Positions 21,495 through 33,924 of a stretch of 64,000 bases of DNA are shown here, piece by piece. The position numbers and the translations under genes were made by a program. This stretch comes from Patiria pectinifera. Taxonomy: Eukaryota > Echinodermata > Asteroidea > Valvatida > Asterinidae. The notes beneath the pieces were generated by a model. That model had not been told where the DNA came from. It worked only from the letters and a program-made list of their open reading frames with translations, and ran no database searches. The stretch spans positions 7,149,501 through 7,213,500 of the forward strand of contig CM057146.1 in NCBI GenBank assembly GCA_029964075.1. Direction: 5' to 3'. The number at the start of each line of letters is the position of its first letter. Position 1 is the stretch's first letter.

Positions 21495-24400
21495 TTGTTA
21501 GCTCAATCTGCACTTTGCCTTCATACATGCATTAGAAACCTCTAAACTTCTAAACTCCCGTCATAAACAAACGATTTAAATGACTTGTAAACGAACCTGC
21601 TTCATTAAAATGCATACTAAACAAGGGAACCAAGTTATAGTACTCTCCCTGATTCTGAAAGAAGTTCTACATTACAAATCTGGTTTGCTGAATGCATTTT
21701 TGTACCCTTGTTTATCTTTGCATGTAAACCTTTTTCTCTAAATGCAGCATTTTGGCTTTATTGTCACTTGGTGTCTTAACACGTGTTCAAGGGCCCATGC
21801 CTATAATGCATAGGCTAGTTTCAACTCCTCTGTTGTACATGTACACCCATATACATTATGTATTGTAACACACTGATTAGTGAACACTGGAAATAAATGA
21901 ACTGAACTGAACTGACTTCTAACGAACGTTTGAACAGGTAAGCCCCTGTTTAAGTAACACCGACTGCTCGATACTCTCCTCTTTCCTTTCACTTTGACCT
22001 TGTCTGTTCTATTAATTTATTTTGTTGCAGAATTTTAAGCTAACATTTTGTAAGACAGGTTCGATTTTCACTATCGTTTTTTTTTATCAAGAATCGCAAA
22101 AGTGCTTTGCTGAAGCCATTTCAAAAGCGGCGGGCCCGGCTCATCATATACGAGTGCCCAATTTACATAATCGAGGGACAGTAGCTGTATGAGCATGTTA
22201 TAGTCACGATGTGTTGTCTATTCCTAGTATACTTTGCTTTAAGACTGCGGGGAGAGGTTTCGGTCTCGCGCGAGCGACTCGAGCTTTGTTTCCGAACACA
22301 ATATTGTTCACCAGTTTCTTTGCAGAGGATCAAATCATTGGTTTCACCGTGGCAGAGTTGCTTTCAAGATACGGTCTTTGTTTCACGATGGCTGCAGCAC
22401 ATTGTTCGTATTATTACGTAACCTTTTTTGTTCAAACCGTATGACGTATGAATGGGAAACCTTGGCCTGTTCAACTTCTCCGCTTTTGTTCCAATATCGT
22501 GATACAAGAGCGAATGGGGCATATGCCGGTTTTTATTAATCTGTGCTTGGGCGGTACAGTGTAGGCTTGTTGCGTGGAAAGAAAGATACATCTGCATGTC
22601 GATGGTATTAAAACTCAGTGTCTGCATGTCGCCCAATAGACCTCAGGAATAACGACGTCACGCTTTGTTTACATGTGCGCTTTGCTATGAGAATCTGATG
22701 TAGGATACGAATTTGTTGAAATTAATACTACAGCACAAAATTAAAGCAAGTAGAATGTGTGATTTACGTGTCTTAAAAACACACATTGCAAATTAAATGG
22801 GAGCAGCTAAAAAGCGTCATTTACGACGGAAGAGTTTGGATAACCTTTTTTTTCTTTAGGCCTAAACGTACCCAATGATCTTCCAGTTCTTTCCTTATCA
22901 CTGTTTTCTTTGGATGTTCAATTCCCCCCCCCCCCCCGAATAAAAAATCTTCCTCTTTATTCTTTTTATTTGTTTGTGGGATTTTTGGGGGGGTCCAAAA
23001 AGGTAGGTTTTTATTTCAAGTTGGGTTTGCGCACAAACAGATCCGCCGAGCAACTGAACTGAACATCAAAAAGCGTCATTTATGTGGAACTTGTTTTAAA
23101 AAAAACCCAATATTTGGGGGGGGGGAGGCCAAATTTGTACCTTTCAGGTTCCGTTATTGAACTGGTTTCCAGTCCATTAGCCTAATATCAAACATGATAG
23201 GTGGTTCCCAACCTATCGTGTCGTATAAATATGCAAAAGTGACGAACTTTTGTACTGCTAGAAAATATGCGATTTCACAATAAAATTATTTTGTTTTTTG
23301 GAGGGGGTGAGCAAAATCTAAACAGATCATACGTTCAATTATTATAAAGATGCGTCCCTATGCCACGTTCGAGTTTCACCTCGAAAGTTGATTGTCCAAT
23401 TGCTATTCATAAAATCCAACGACGTTTAGAAATTATTTCTTTATCAATCGATTTATTGGCGGCCAGATATTAATTCGGCTCTCGCAGGGTGTGTTCATTT
23501 TTACGTGCAAAATGGAATTTTCTCTTTAAATCAAATTAAGATGCAAATCGAAAAACTAGTAAGCCTTTTAAGAAAAAGGCATGTAAACAGCACAGGTTGC
23601 AATCTTTAATGTCCCCCCCCCCCCCAACCGTGCACACCCACGGCGGTTGCTTGCGGAATACGAAAAGGTCTTTAAAGTGTTTGTCAAAAGAAATTTCGAT
23701 AGCCGCACCGGCGGGCGGCGGGCCGCGGGCCGGTTCACCTAATCCCTGTTTTTTTGTAAGACTGCAAGGAGAGGTTTCGGTTTCACGCGAGAGACTCGAA
23801 GCGTTGTTTCCGAAGGATCAAACCACAAATGCATGCACAATGGTACACCATGGAAAAGTTACATAATAATTTCTTCTACTTTTGGGTGGAAAGCGCCATT
23901 CATTTTTTCGCTCTCCTGCCGTTACGTAACTTGTTTTGTGAACGCGAAGTCGCCAGTTCAACTTCTCCGCTTTTGTTCCAATATCGCGATACAACGGGCG
24001 CATATCGATTTGCCCGATCAACCTGGATTTGGACGGTGTTCGGGTCTGTTGCATTGGAAGTGAGATACGGTACTGAAACTAGAACAGAAACGCCCCTGCA
24101 AGTACACTTTTCCCAAGCCCCTTCTAAAATCTACTGTTCATAAACTGGGCAGGGATGTGATAGGTTTATATCTTCGGCAAGCTTACTATTACTGACTTTA
24201 AAAAACCCGGATATCATGACCTTTTTATTTCCTGCAATAAATTTTCCCCCGTTTATCGCAGCTTTGTGTAAAACACGAATCAATGACTGGGATCGCATAT
24301 AGCGAGCTGATGAACTCAAGATTTATAAAGTGGAATACATGCATTTGGAGCTTGCTGGAATTTTACTCACTGAGAAAAAAAAATCGGTTAAAACCTTGGC

Positions 24401-25026
24401 TCTGTCAAGATGCCACAGGTTAATTGGGACAAACATACGCAACGGCAGAGGAAGCAACGGGGTTCATTTGCCCCCCACCCCCCACCCCCAAAAAAAAAAA
24501 CCTCCATGTCTTTGGCATTTTTTAGGAAGCCAAAGCGTACATCATTAAAATTGTGCTACCATGCACCAATGCCATGAAGAGCCTTCCCTCTTCCTTTTCA
24601 TATCGAATTAGGGGCGTAATATTTTGGACACAAAAAGTTTGACCCACCCTATAATAAAACACGGACCACCCTTAAAAAACCCACAATGTTCAGGATTTAG
24701 CCTTGTACATACGTGGGCACGAGACCAGTACCGGACTGAATGGTCGCGCCTCTTGAAACGAATTGTTGATTGCTTGTAGAGAAACAAAAGAGGAATATTT
24801 TGAGAGAGGGGTGGTTCCTCCATCGAGAGTGAAGCTGAATACTGCAATTCGGCGTAACAATCAATGCGTTAACAATTACGTAACAGAGCGCGCTGTCAAT
24901 GGTGTAACGCCCGACGTTGAAAGAGAAAGTAAGGCGTGTTCCTTGGTACTGTAGTGATTGGAAAGAATTCTATTACCGAGTACATTGTTCAATGGTGATT
25001 ATTTGTGGCGATACTCTCAGTCAATA

Positions 25027-25141
25027 GGCCTAAGACGTTATGACGTAACGCTTTGTTTAAAAGTGCACTTTCCTATGAGAGCTGGCTCTCATAGGAAAGC
25101 GCACATGTAAACAAAGCCTGACGTCATTACGTCTCAGGACC
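25027..25141. mobile_element. Palindromic MITE-like element (right-arm copy)
   Basis: Nearly perfect inverted arms of about 57 bases meet at GAGAGCTGGCTCTC. The ends are GGCCTAAGACG and its counterpart CGTCTCAGGACC. TGACGT sites sit in both arms. No coding capacity, so it would be non-autonomous. Confidence 0.82.
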
Positions 25142-26264
25142 ATTGAGGGCACTATTTAAGTTTAACGGTCAAGCCTACGCAGGTTTGGTTTGGGGGTTAA
25201 ACGTACGAAAAGTAGTTCGAGCATAATTATCGTTTCGGCGAAGTAGCTCCTGTAAATTACGTGTGTTCATAATACCATTATAGATAAATGATGTGTGATT
25301 GCTTTAAGTTGAAGGCGCTAATCAAGTTTAACGGTCAAGCCTACGCGCAGTTTGTTTTGGGAGTTAAACGTACGAAAAAAAGTTCGCGCATAATTTGCTG
25401 TTTTTGGTAACGTAGTTCGCCAAAACAGCTCGTGTTAAAAATACGTGTGTTTCATATAGGACAGTTAAAAATCTAGAACCTCCAGAACCAAATGGTAACA
25501 AATGGGGATAGTGTAATATAACTATTAGAATCAAGCATTAAAGGCTCTGTGATATTTGAAGTGATTGAAAATTAATATCGATTTACGCAAAGTATACGGT
25601 ATATAACAACCATTGGAATCCCAGAGAGGACGCCTCTCATTAGGTGTCTATATGGGTGCAGACCTACAAATCGACTCCCATGGACCTCGACGATAATTAC
25701 GAGTATGTCCGTAAATTATTTTTTTTAAATAATCACAACTCTCAGTGGTGTTTGAGACACCATTCAAATCCAAGCTTATTTTATTATCTTTTATTTTCTG
25801 TTAAATTTTTGTTCAATTATCCAATGACTAATGGGAGAAAATTCCATCAAAGGATGTCAGCACGAAAAGTAGTCCATTGGCCCATCGCCATTTTGAAAAA
25901 TGATGCCTGCGCTCTACAGCAAAGAGCAATATAAGAACCCAATTTTATGCAAATTGCAAATTCCTGTGTACGGCTTCCAACCATCTTCTTATCAAGTTCA
26001 AGGCCCACAACGGTGATTTAATAGCAAAGAATTTTATGCATCCAAATTGTGAATTTGGCCCGCATATTATACCTTTAAAGTGTGTCATGGATGCCACTAA
26101 ACCAAACTCATGATAAAATTGTATGATGTACATGTATATACGTGTACGTGTGCATGTACAACAGACGGGTGAACACAGTCGAGGAATCCATGAGAAAACA
26201 CAGCTTGTGTTATAGGCATGGGCCCTGTATTTATACCGATGATGTTCAGAAACCAAGTGGCAAT

Positions 26265-26690
26265 CAAGCAAATGGCCTAGTGGTTAGGCTCATTGTCCAC
26301 AGACCCCGGGGTCCGGGGTTCGAGTCCTGTCGGTGTCATTTTTGGTTTTCAATACACGCGCTCTGTCATTTACTTTAAGAGTCTTAATTTCGCGTCGTCA
26401 AACACCAACCGACCTTAGCTCAATCAGTTAAGTCACCGGCTGGGACTGTCTGCGAAGTCCAGGTTATGCATCTACTCATAGGTACGGGGCTCTTTTGCTG
26501 TCTCGGCAGCAAGGCATAGGGTGTCGCCTCGTTTCCTCCCTTAACGGTGCTTGGCCCTCCGGGGTTACATGGATGGATAGGGAAGGAGGTGTGGTGGGCC
26601 GGGGAATCCGAGACCCAGGAAGAGCCCTATATGGGAGTCGGTAACCAATCGCGACCCCTGAATGCTTGGTCAACACCACATAACTTTTTG
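26265..26690 (+). repeat. tRNA-derived SINE (copy B)
   Basis: Direct copy of the SINE at 185-600, with TGGCCTAGTGGTTAGG near 26272 and GGGGTTCGAGTCC near 26315. Confidence 0.75.
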
Positions 26691-26849
26691 TTTTTCTTTA
26701 TCGCCTCATTTTTTTCCCCTATAGTCGAGAATTTATTAGGCTAAAAACGCTCTAATAACAAAATCTTTAAGCATACACATTGATTATTGGCCCGCATATT
26801 ATACGTTTAATGTGTGTCATGATTACCACTAAACCAAACTCATAATAAA

Positions 26850-27067
26850 ATCTGAAAAAAAGTAAGACTGCTGCAAACTGCTTACTGACTGGATGGACCT
26901 TAAAAAAAATATCAATTTAAAAATTAATGTGGCCAGCTGGACGTTGCAAACTTAGCAAGTTCTTCTTCAGAGGCTAAAACAGTTTCTTCTTCAGAGGCTA
27001 AAACTGTTTTAGCCACTGAAGAAGAACTTGCTAAGTTCGCAACGTCAGGCCACATTAATTTTTAAAT
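26850..27067. mobile_element. Foldback insertion found only in copy B
   Basis: Inverted arms at about 26914-26980 and 27001-27067 share AAAATTAATGTGGCC and AGCAAGTTCTTCTTCAG with their complements. A second short copy of TTCTTCTTCAGAGGCTAAAA sits between the arms. The matching places in copy A (near 770) and copy C (near 15.14 kb) are continuous, so this inserted after duplication. Confidence 0.78.
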
Positions 27068-30000
27068 TCTTGATAAAATCATGATAAAAATGTGCCCAGA
27101 ATTAAAAACATGTGCAAATTAAACTCCTTTTTCAGAGGGTTGCAGACGCCCTAAACTGTAATAACAGTACATTTTCTCTTTAAAACAAAAGATGCAAATC
27201 AAAAACTAGTCAGCCTGGAAAAAAAAGGTATGTAAACAGCACGGGGTGACATCTTTACGAAAAGGTCTTCAAAGTGTCTGTCCAAAGAAATTTCGAAAGC
27301 CGCGTCGGCGGGCGGTTGGCGGCGGGCAGCGGGCCGGTTCACCGTACGGCGCGTCGTCCCCAATCCCTGGTTTGTTGTAAGACTGCACGGAGAGGTTTCG
27401 GTTTCGCGCGAGCGACTCGAAGCGGTGTTTCCGAAGGATCGAACCCGATTGCATGAACAATGTACGCTGTGACAAGTATAACGTCCAATGTGTTCGAATT
27501 CCTTGGTACTGTAGTGATTTGAAATAATTCTATTACCGAGTGCATTGTTTAACGGTCAGACCTACGCAGGTTTGGTTTGTGGGTTAAACGTACAAAAAGT
27601 AGTTCGCCCATAATTCGCCTCGGCGGCGTTGTTTGCCGAAAACGTCCTGTTTATTAAGTGTGTTCATATTAGGATGATTATAGACAAAGTTGGTTCGTTG
27701 CTGTCGTGATTCGAAAGAATTGTATTTGATTACATAATTTATAGAATGTGCAATGACGATCAGTAGTTGTGTGATTACTTTAAGTTGATTGAGGGCGCTA
27801 TTCACGTTTAATGGTCAAGCCTACGCGCACTTTGTTTGGGGAGTTAAAGGTACGAAAAGTAGTCCTCGCGTAATTTGCTGTTTTGGTAACGCAGTTCGCC
27901 AAAGCGCTACAGCTCTTGTTGAAAGCACGTGTATCATATTAGGATTAAAAATAGGAACCGCTGCATTTCTTTGATTCTCATTTCTTACCGACCCAAATTT
28001 TAGGTTCCCAACCAGAAAACAACCTCGAACCTCTAGAACACTATTCACCGTAATGTAACAAATGGGGAAAATAGATTCAGGAAATCAGGCTCTGTGATAT
28101 TTGAAGTAATTGAAAATTAATAACCATTTACGCGAAGTATACGGTATAACAACCAGTGGAGTCCCAGAGAGGACGCCTCTCATTATGTGTCTATATGGGT
28201 GCAGACTGCAAATCGACTCCCAAAGACCTCAGTGATAATAACGCGTTTTTCCCAAAAAAATTTTGAAAAAATCATCTCAACTCTCAAAAGGTGTATGACC
28301 CACCCACCAAATCAAGGCTTATTCATAATCTTTTATTTTCTGTTCAATTTTTGTTCCATTATCCGATGACTTATGGGAGGAAATTACATCAAATGATGTC
28401 AGCCCGACTTGAAAAGGTGTCCCGTAGCCCATCGCCATTTTGAAAAATGATGCTTGCGCTCCATTGCAAAATAGAGCAATTTTAGGGCCCAATCACATGC
28501 AAATTACACAGAAATACGAGCTCACACTCTGTATATGGCTTCCATCCCTTTTTTTGTGGAAACATCAAGTTCAAGGCACAATTTAGCCCGCATATTATAC
28601 ATTTAATGTGTGTTATGGGTGCCACTAAACCAAACTCATGATAAAATCATGATAAAAATTAATGTGCCCAGAATTAAAAACATGTGCAAATTAATGAAAC
28701 CCCTTTTTTAGAGCGTTGCAGACGCCCTAAAAAAATTTAAAACAAAAGATGCAAATCACAAACTAGAAGAAAACAGCACGGTGCGTCATCTTTACAAAAA
28801 TGTCTTCAAATTGTCTGTCCAAAGAAATTTCGAAAGCCGCACCGGCGGGCGCGGCGCAGCTGGGTTCACCGTACGACGGCGTCGTCCCCCCCCCCTCGTT
28901 GTTGTTGTGACTGCACGGAGAGGAGTTTGGTTTTGAGCGACGAGCCGAAGCGTTAATTTCCATCAAAGGAAAAAACAAAATGCAAATGCAATGTGCGTGC
29001 GTAAAAAAAAGTGTAACGTGTCCAATGTTCTTTCCTTGGTACTGTATTGATTTTAATTAATTACCGAGTGCATTGTTCCATTTTGTTTATTTATTATGGT
29101 GATCCTTGATCCTCTAATTGACTATTTAAGTTTAAGTTTAACGCGCAGCAGGTTTGGTTTGTTGGTTAAACAAAAAAAAACACAAAAAGTAGTTCGCCCA
29201 TACGGCGCCTTTTGCGTTGTTTGCCTTTAGAGCTTACATGTTTATTATACGGTCATATTAGACAAAAGAATAGACGTTGCTGGCGTGTCGTTGCCGTTTG
29301 TACATAATTTTGTATGATTACAACAGTGTGCGATGACGAACAGCAGTATTGTGGTTGATTGTGATTTGAGGGCGCTATTCAAGTTTAATGGTCAAGCCTA
29401 CGCGCACTATGTTTCAGTAGTTAAAGGTACGAAAAGTAGTTCTCGCGTAATTTGCTGTTTTTGGTATCGGCAGTTCGCTAAAGCACTACAGCTCTTGTTG
29501 AAAGCACGTGTATCATAATTATTAGGATTAAAAATAGGAACCGCTGCATTTAAGTTGATTCTCATTTCTAACAGACCCTAATTTAGGCTCCCGACAAGAC
29601 AAACACACCTAGAACCTCTAGAACACTATTCACCGTAATGTATCAAATGGGGATAATAGATTCAGGAAATCAGGCTCTGTGACATTTGAAGTGATTGAAA
29701 ATGAATAACGATTTACGCAAAGTATACGGTATAACAACAACCCGAGGGGTGCCAGAGAGGATGCAGCCCCGTCATTAGGGTGCAGACCTGCAAATCGACT
29801 CCCCGATAGACCTCAGTGATAATAACGCGTATTTCTGAAACTTAAAATACTCCCAACTCTCAAAGGTGTATGACGCACCCACCAAATCAAGGCTTATTCA
29901 TAATCTTTTATTTTCTGTTCCATTTTTGTTCAATTATTCGGTGACTTATGGGAGGCAATTACATCGAATGATGTCACCCCGAAACGTTGTCCCGTAGCCC

Positions 30001-30600
30001 ATCGCCATTTTGAAAAATGATGCCTGCGCTCCATTGCAAAATAGAGCAATTTTAGGGTCAAATTTCATGCAAATTACATGAAAAGAGGGTTCGTTGCTGT
30101 TGTGATTCGAAAGAATTGTTTATGATTACATAATAATTGTACAGTGTGCAATGAAGATCAGTTGTGTGATAGTTCATTGAGGGCGCTATTCAAGTTTAAC
30201 GGTCAAGCCTACGCGCAGTTTGTTTTGGGAGTTAAACGTACGAAAAGTAGTTCGCACATAATTTGCCGTTGTTGTAACGCCAAAATAGCTCTTGTTAATT
30301 GCCTGTGTTTCATATTAGGATTAAAGATAGGAGCCGCTGCATTTTTTTGATTCTCATTTTAATTTTGATGACGTCATCATGTTTCACAGGTCACCGTACA
30401 AATAGTTATCATATCTTCCCCTCTCTACTTTGTATCTATTCAAAAACCATTACGCCATTCATAGCTGAAAGAAAAACTTGTAGGAGAAAAAATGAGCTAA
30501 TTATGAAAACAGTTATTCATCGAAACCTATTGGAACCAAAAGTGGGATGCTGACGTTTGTGCCCATTCACTGACCGTAGAGAACAATATTGTTTTACATT

Positions 30601-31320
30601 TCAGCATAAAGTTACGCTTTGGTCAGAGATAGAACTAATAACTTGAAAAGAATGTGTGTTGTGAGGGCGCTATTGCAATATTTAGAGAGAACAAGCAGAT
30701 GATGGCGAGTACATGTACGAGCAGCGAACTCATGCAGTGGCGTATTAAACTGGGTCCAATTTGCTAGGTGGCCGGGGTGGGACGTTTTTTTTTTTTGAAG
30801 GGGCCATTTATTGGGTTTTTAAAAAAATCATAAGCTGTTTTAACCAACAAAATTTTAACCAACGTTTTGAGATTGTAGGACAATTTTCTATTCAATTTTA
30901 CCAGAGGTAGCCAAGAAAAAAATGTTCCCCTCTCTCAAAACCACCCCTAAAACGGTTGCCAATCCCTGGGCCCGGGACCAAATCTTGTGGTATTTTTTAA
31001 AAATTTAAATAGGGATAATTTGTGATTAGAATATGCAAATTATACGTGGAACTTTTACAGTTAATAGTCAATAACATGCTTTCATTTCCATGCCTTTGTT
31101 TTCTATTAAATGCAGCAAGCCACATACTGTTTAAAATATTTTTTCCATCTCGGACACTTTGACTGTATATGCGAACCACATCAGATAAAATATTATTCTC
31201 AATCAGAAAGGGGGGGGGTAAAAATTAAAATATATTTTCCCCATTATGGACTTATTTGCCACGATAAGAGTACACAGTGATAAAGCTATACGGTCCTGCT
31301 TCATTTTGTAATGCCTTTTA
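30601..31320. other. Upstream flank of the lectin B pseudogene
   Basis: Inverted match to 12.05-12.99 kb. It includes T- and G-runs at 30787 and 31207. No gene is seen. Confidence 0.65.
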
Positions 31321-31326
31321 TATAAA
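31321..31326 (+). promoter_or_regulatory. TATA box of lectin B
   Basis: TATAAA followed by GGCCCCACTCTGAACAATG, conserved with the left-arm copy. The ATG is 164 bases downstream. Confidence 0.5.
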
Positions 31327-31489
31327 GGCCCCACTCTGAACAATGCCAATTAAAACGTGGTTCAATTATCACGCTGTCTGAACACAAGCCAATCGTTGTG
31401 GTAACGGCATAATGACAATGTCCCCTGTTTTCGTATGAAGAACAATTTCTAGGCAACGTCAGAGCTACTGTATCCATCTTAAAACAACC

Positions 31490-32214
31490 ATGTCATGGTG
31501 TTTGGAGAACTTAATCTTGATACTTTTCTTGCTCCTTTTAGTCAGCAACCGGAGTTTTCTCCAAGCCTCCTGCCCGCCCGGCTGGCTGAAATGGCGTCAG
31601 TCTTGTTACATCCGACTCCCTAACAGGATGAATTGGTTTGAGGCTTCGGAGGCTTGTTACCGACCAGGAGGCAGCATGATTGTGCCCAATTCAAGGGAGG
31701 AAAACCTCTTCATCTGGGAGTCATTGGTAACAAGCACCGGTGGTCTCTGGATTGGCTGTACGGATGCGGCTCAAGAGGGTGTCTGGCTGTGCGATGGTCG
31801 ACCTGCACAATACACCAACTGGCATCCGAGCTACCCAAGCAGAAGCAATAAACGTAACTGCGCCCGTATATCCGCCCACGAAGGATGGCGTTGGGTCGAT
31901 AAGACACTTTGCAATAGACAGCGATTTCCTGCCTGTGAGATGACACCCTCTTCGGTACAAGCCTACCACACCTTCACCGGTCCCGATGGGCGTGTCTCCC
32001 AGCGATGCCTCCTCCATCACGACATCAAGAATCTGACGGCAGAGGCTTGCTTGCCTGCGGCTGGGCGTGCTGGGCCGATCCCCGATGCTGCTCCTTCAAT
32101 CTCTGGCAAAGCAACAAGAAGGAAAAGATGTGTCAACTCAATGACGTCACTCATCTTGTGGCTGATGACAACGACTTCAAGGCAACCGACAACTGTTACT
32201 ATTTTAATTTGTGA
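31490..32214 (+). pseudogene. C-type lectin/PAN gene B, broken by a one-base deletion
   Basis: The right-arm partner of the gene at 11087-11812. The signal peptide and C-type lectin domain are intact (ASCPPGWLKWRQSCYI, LWIGCTDAAQEG, KRNCARI, PACEM). At about 32043-32045 one G is missing: the intact gene reads GAGGGCTT and this copy reads GAGGCTT. The natural frame resumes in another phase (GLLACGWACWADPRC to NNCYYFNL-like end at 32214). Read as it stands, the frame instead runs on to 32320 for 276 residues and loses the PAN cysteine pattern. Either it is a pseudogene, a truncated but expressed lectin, or a sequencing error in a G run. The promoter TATA and polyadenylation signal are preserved, so it may still be transcribed. 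Confidence 0.85.
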
Positions 32215-32584
32215 AAATATTTCACCGAAAGAACACTTGCCGTCAATGCTCGGACGAACACTACTACTTTTGAAAATACAATATTACGCATTAGATTATA
32301 TACACTGTTTATTGATTTGAACTCACAAACATCGATGCCTTGTTTTAGAAGTAGCTGAGTTGAAGGTTGAAATCTTAATCACAAATTTGCCGTATTTATG
32401 TTTGGTCACGGGATGTAGTACATGTACATACAATCTGGATGCCAGTTGAAGTCGTCTGTTCATGTCATCTTCAATGGACACGAACAATGTTTGTTTTTTT
32501 AACATTTAGATTTAGGTGTACCAACAAGAGGTTGTAAAAAGTAAGTGTGAACAACGAATACAAATGTATTCTTCGTTATGTAAA

Positions 32585-32590
32585 AATAAA
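32585..32590 (+). terminator. AATAAA polyadenylation signal of lectin B
   Basis: AATAAA in a block conserved with the left arm (10665-10670), about 370 bases after the ancestral stop. Confidence 0.55.
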
Positions 32591-32659
32591 GACTAAAACA
32601 GTGTTGTTTTCATGGTAGATCTGTCGTGGGAAATTATGAGTTCCTGATTGGTTGCAATA

Positions 32660-33127
32660 AAATACCAACAAGCTTTTAGTCTTCATGAAAGCGTTGGTGT
32701 TTTTACGATTAACTGAATATCGTCAATATCTTACAACTGTCAACATCTTTTGTGTGTTACCACCGTCATTATAAATGTCGCCGCCGCCTCGAAAAAAAAA
32801 CTTCATAGCGATAACAGGAGTTGAAAGTGAAAATTTCTTCTGGCCTAATCATTCATACAATTACCTTAGTGTATACTTCAGAGAAATGTACCGTGCTCAA
32901 ACTACAGTTGAGAGTTAAACTAGCTTTTAGTAGGCTGTGGCTGATGTATCATCTTTTTGCCCAGATCTAGTCGGTTTTATTAGACACAAACAATATTTCT
33001 GCTTCCAGTTATCCAACCTACCCTATTTCGCCAGCCCCTAATTTTCTTGGAGGGAAAATGAGGGGAAAAACTGAAAATCATCAATTACTACCTTTTACCC
33101 TACACAGGGTGAGTAAAAAAAGCGAAA
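32660..33127. other. Right-arm-specific sequence, no gene seen
   Basis: After TTGGTTGCAAT near 32650 the arms stop matching. This AT-rich stretch has no left-arm counterpart and no recognisable frame. Confidence 0.5.
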
Positions 33128-33600
33128 CCCAAATGTTGGGACCATTGTTTTAGAGAAGTTCTACATGTAGCATTTTCAAATGCTAGGATATGAAAGTCCA
33201 ATTCATAAGCTTTCTTTTAGTACAAGAATCATTGAAATCACTTATGTACTTTTTAAGTTACGGCATTTTAAACACAACCGCCGTTTTAAGGTTCTGTCCA
33301 CGGATCGCAAAAAAGTTCAGTGTTCTTTCAGCAAAACGAAAACAAATCACATAGGGATGTGTGTGAATTGTTTTCGTTTTGCTGAAAGAGCGCACACAAT
33401 TTTTGGTGATCTTCGGACAGAACCTTAAAACGGTGGTTGTGTTTAAAATTCCGTAACTTAAAAAGTCCATGAGTGATTTGAATGATTCTTGTACTAAAAG
33501 AAAGCTTATACATTGGGCTTTTATATACTAGATTTTGAAAGTGCTACATGCAGAACTTCAATAAAACAATAGTCCCGACATTAGTCCCTACTATTTTCAA
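33128..33600. mobile_element. Foldback element with arms of about 205 bp
   Basis: The left arm (about 33132-33345) and right arm (about 33365-33595) are complementary for most of their length: AATGTTGGGACCATTG against CAATAGTCCCGACATT at the ends, GCTTTCTTTTAGTACAAGAA near 33210 and its complement near 33490, and TTTCAGCAAAACGAAAACA against the complement near 33375. The loop is about 20 bases. Absent from the left arm. No coding capacity; a non-autonomous foldback DNA transposon is the simplest reading. Confidence 0.82.
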
Positions 33601-33924
33601 ATGCCATGTAATCGGAAGCAGAACAGTTGTTTGGCTTTTAAACGTCCTATATACGAAGCTAATTATTAGGTTATCCTTGCAATTTTCTTCAAACCGATGT
33701 GTCTCAATAGGAGGAAACACTTGGACAAGTTTAAGCTCCATCTGCTTTGGCTCAATGCGTTGTCTTTGCCTATATTTTTTTCTGATTTCTATATCTTAAA
33801 GGGGCATTGCAGCCTGAAATCCCCGAAAATTGTGTTTTGGATTGTTTACTTATCCTATTTCAAGGGTCGAAATTAGTGAAAGGAGACTAACCTAATCAGA
33901 TCACTGGCACGCACCTATGGAGTC

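Larger units (their letters stand above)
21495..30600 (+). repeat. Inner right arm and copy B of the complex repeat unit
   Basis: Mirror of 12.996-20.75 kb; from 26.08 kb onward it is also a direct copy of 1-4.2 kb. It holds solo and full copies of the palindromic MITE (22.64 and 25.03 kb), heptamer arrays at about 23708-23735, 27304-27335 and 28836-28860, the SINE at 26.27-26.69 kb, repeated TTTCGGTTTCGCGCGAGCG modules and a copy-specific foldback (26.85-27.07 kb). The part at 28.6-29.4 kb is much more decayed than its tandem neighbour at 27.1-28.0 kb. No gene is seen. Confidence 0.85.

Noticed and set aside
1..30600. CRISPR-like or bacterial repeat array
   Set aside because: Repeats are long, diverged, inverted and mixed with SINEs and LINEs in an intron-bearing genome; no regular spacers or cas genes.
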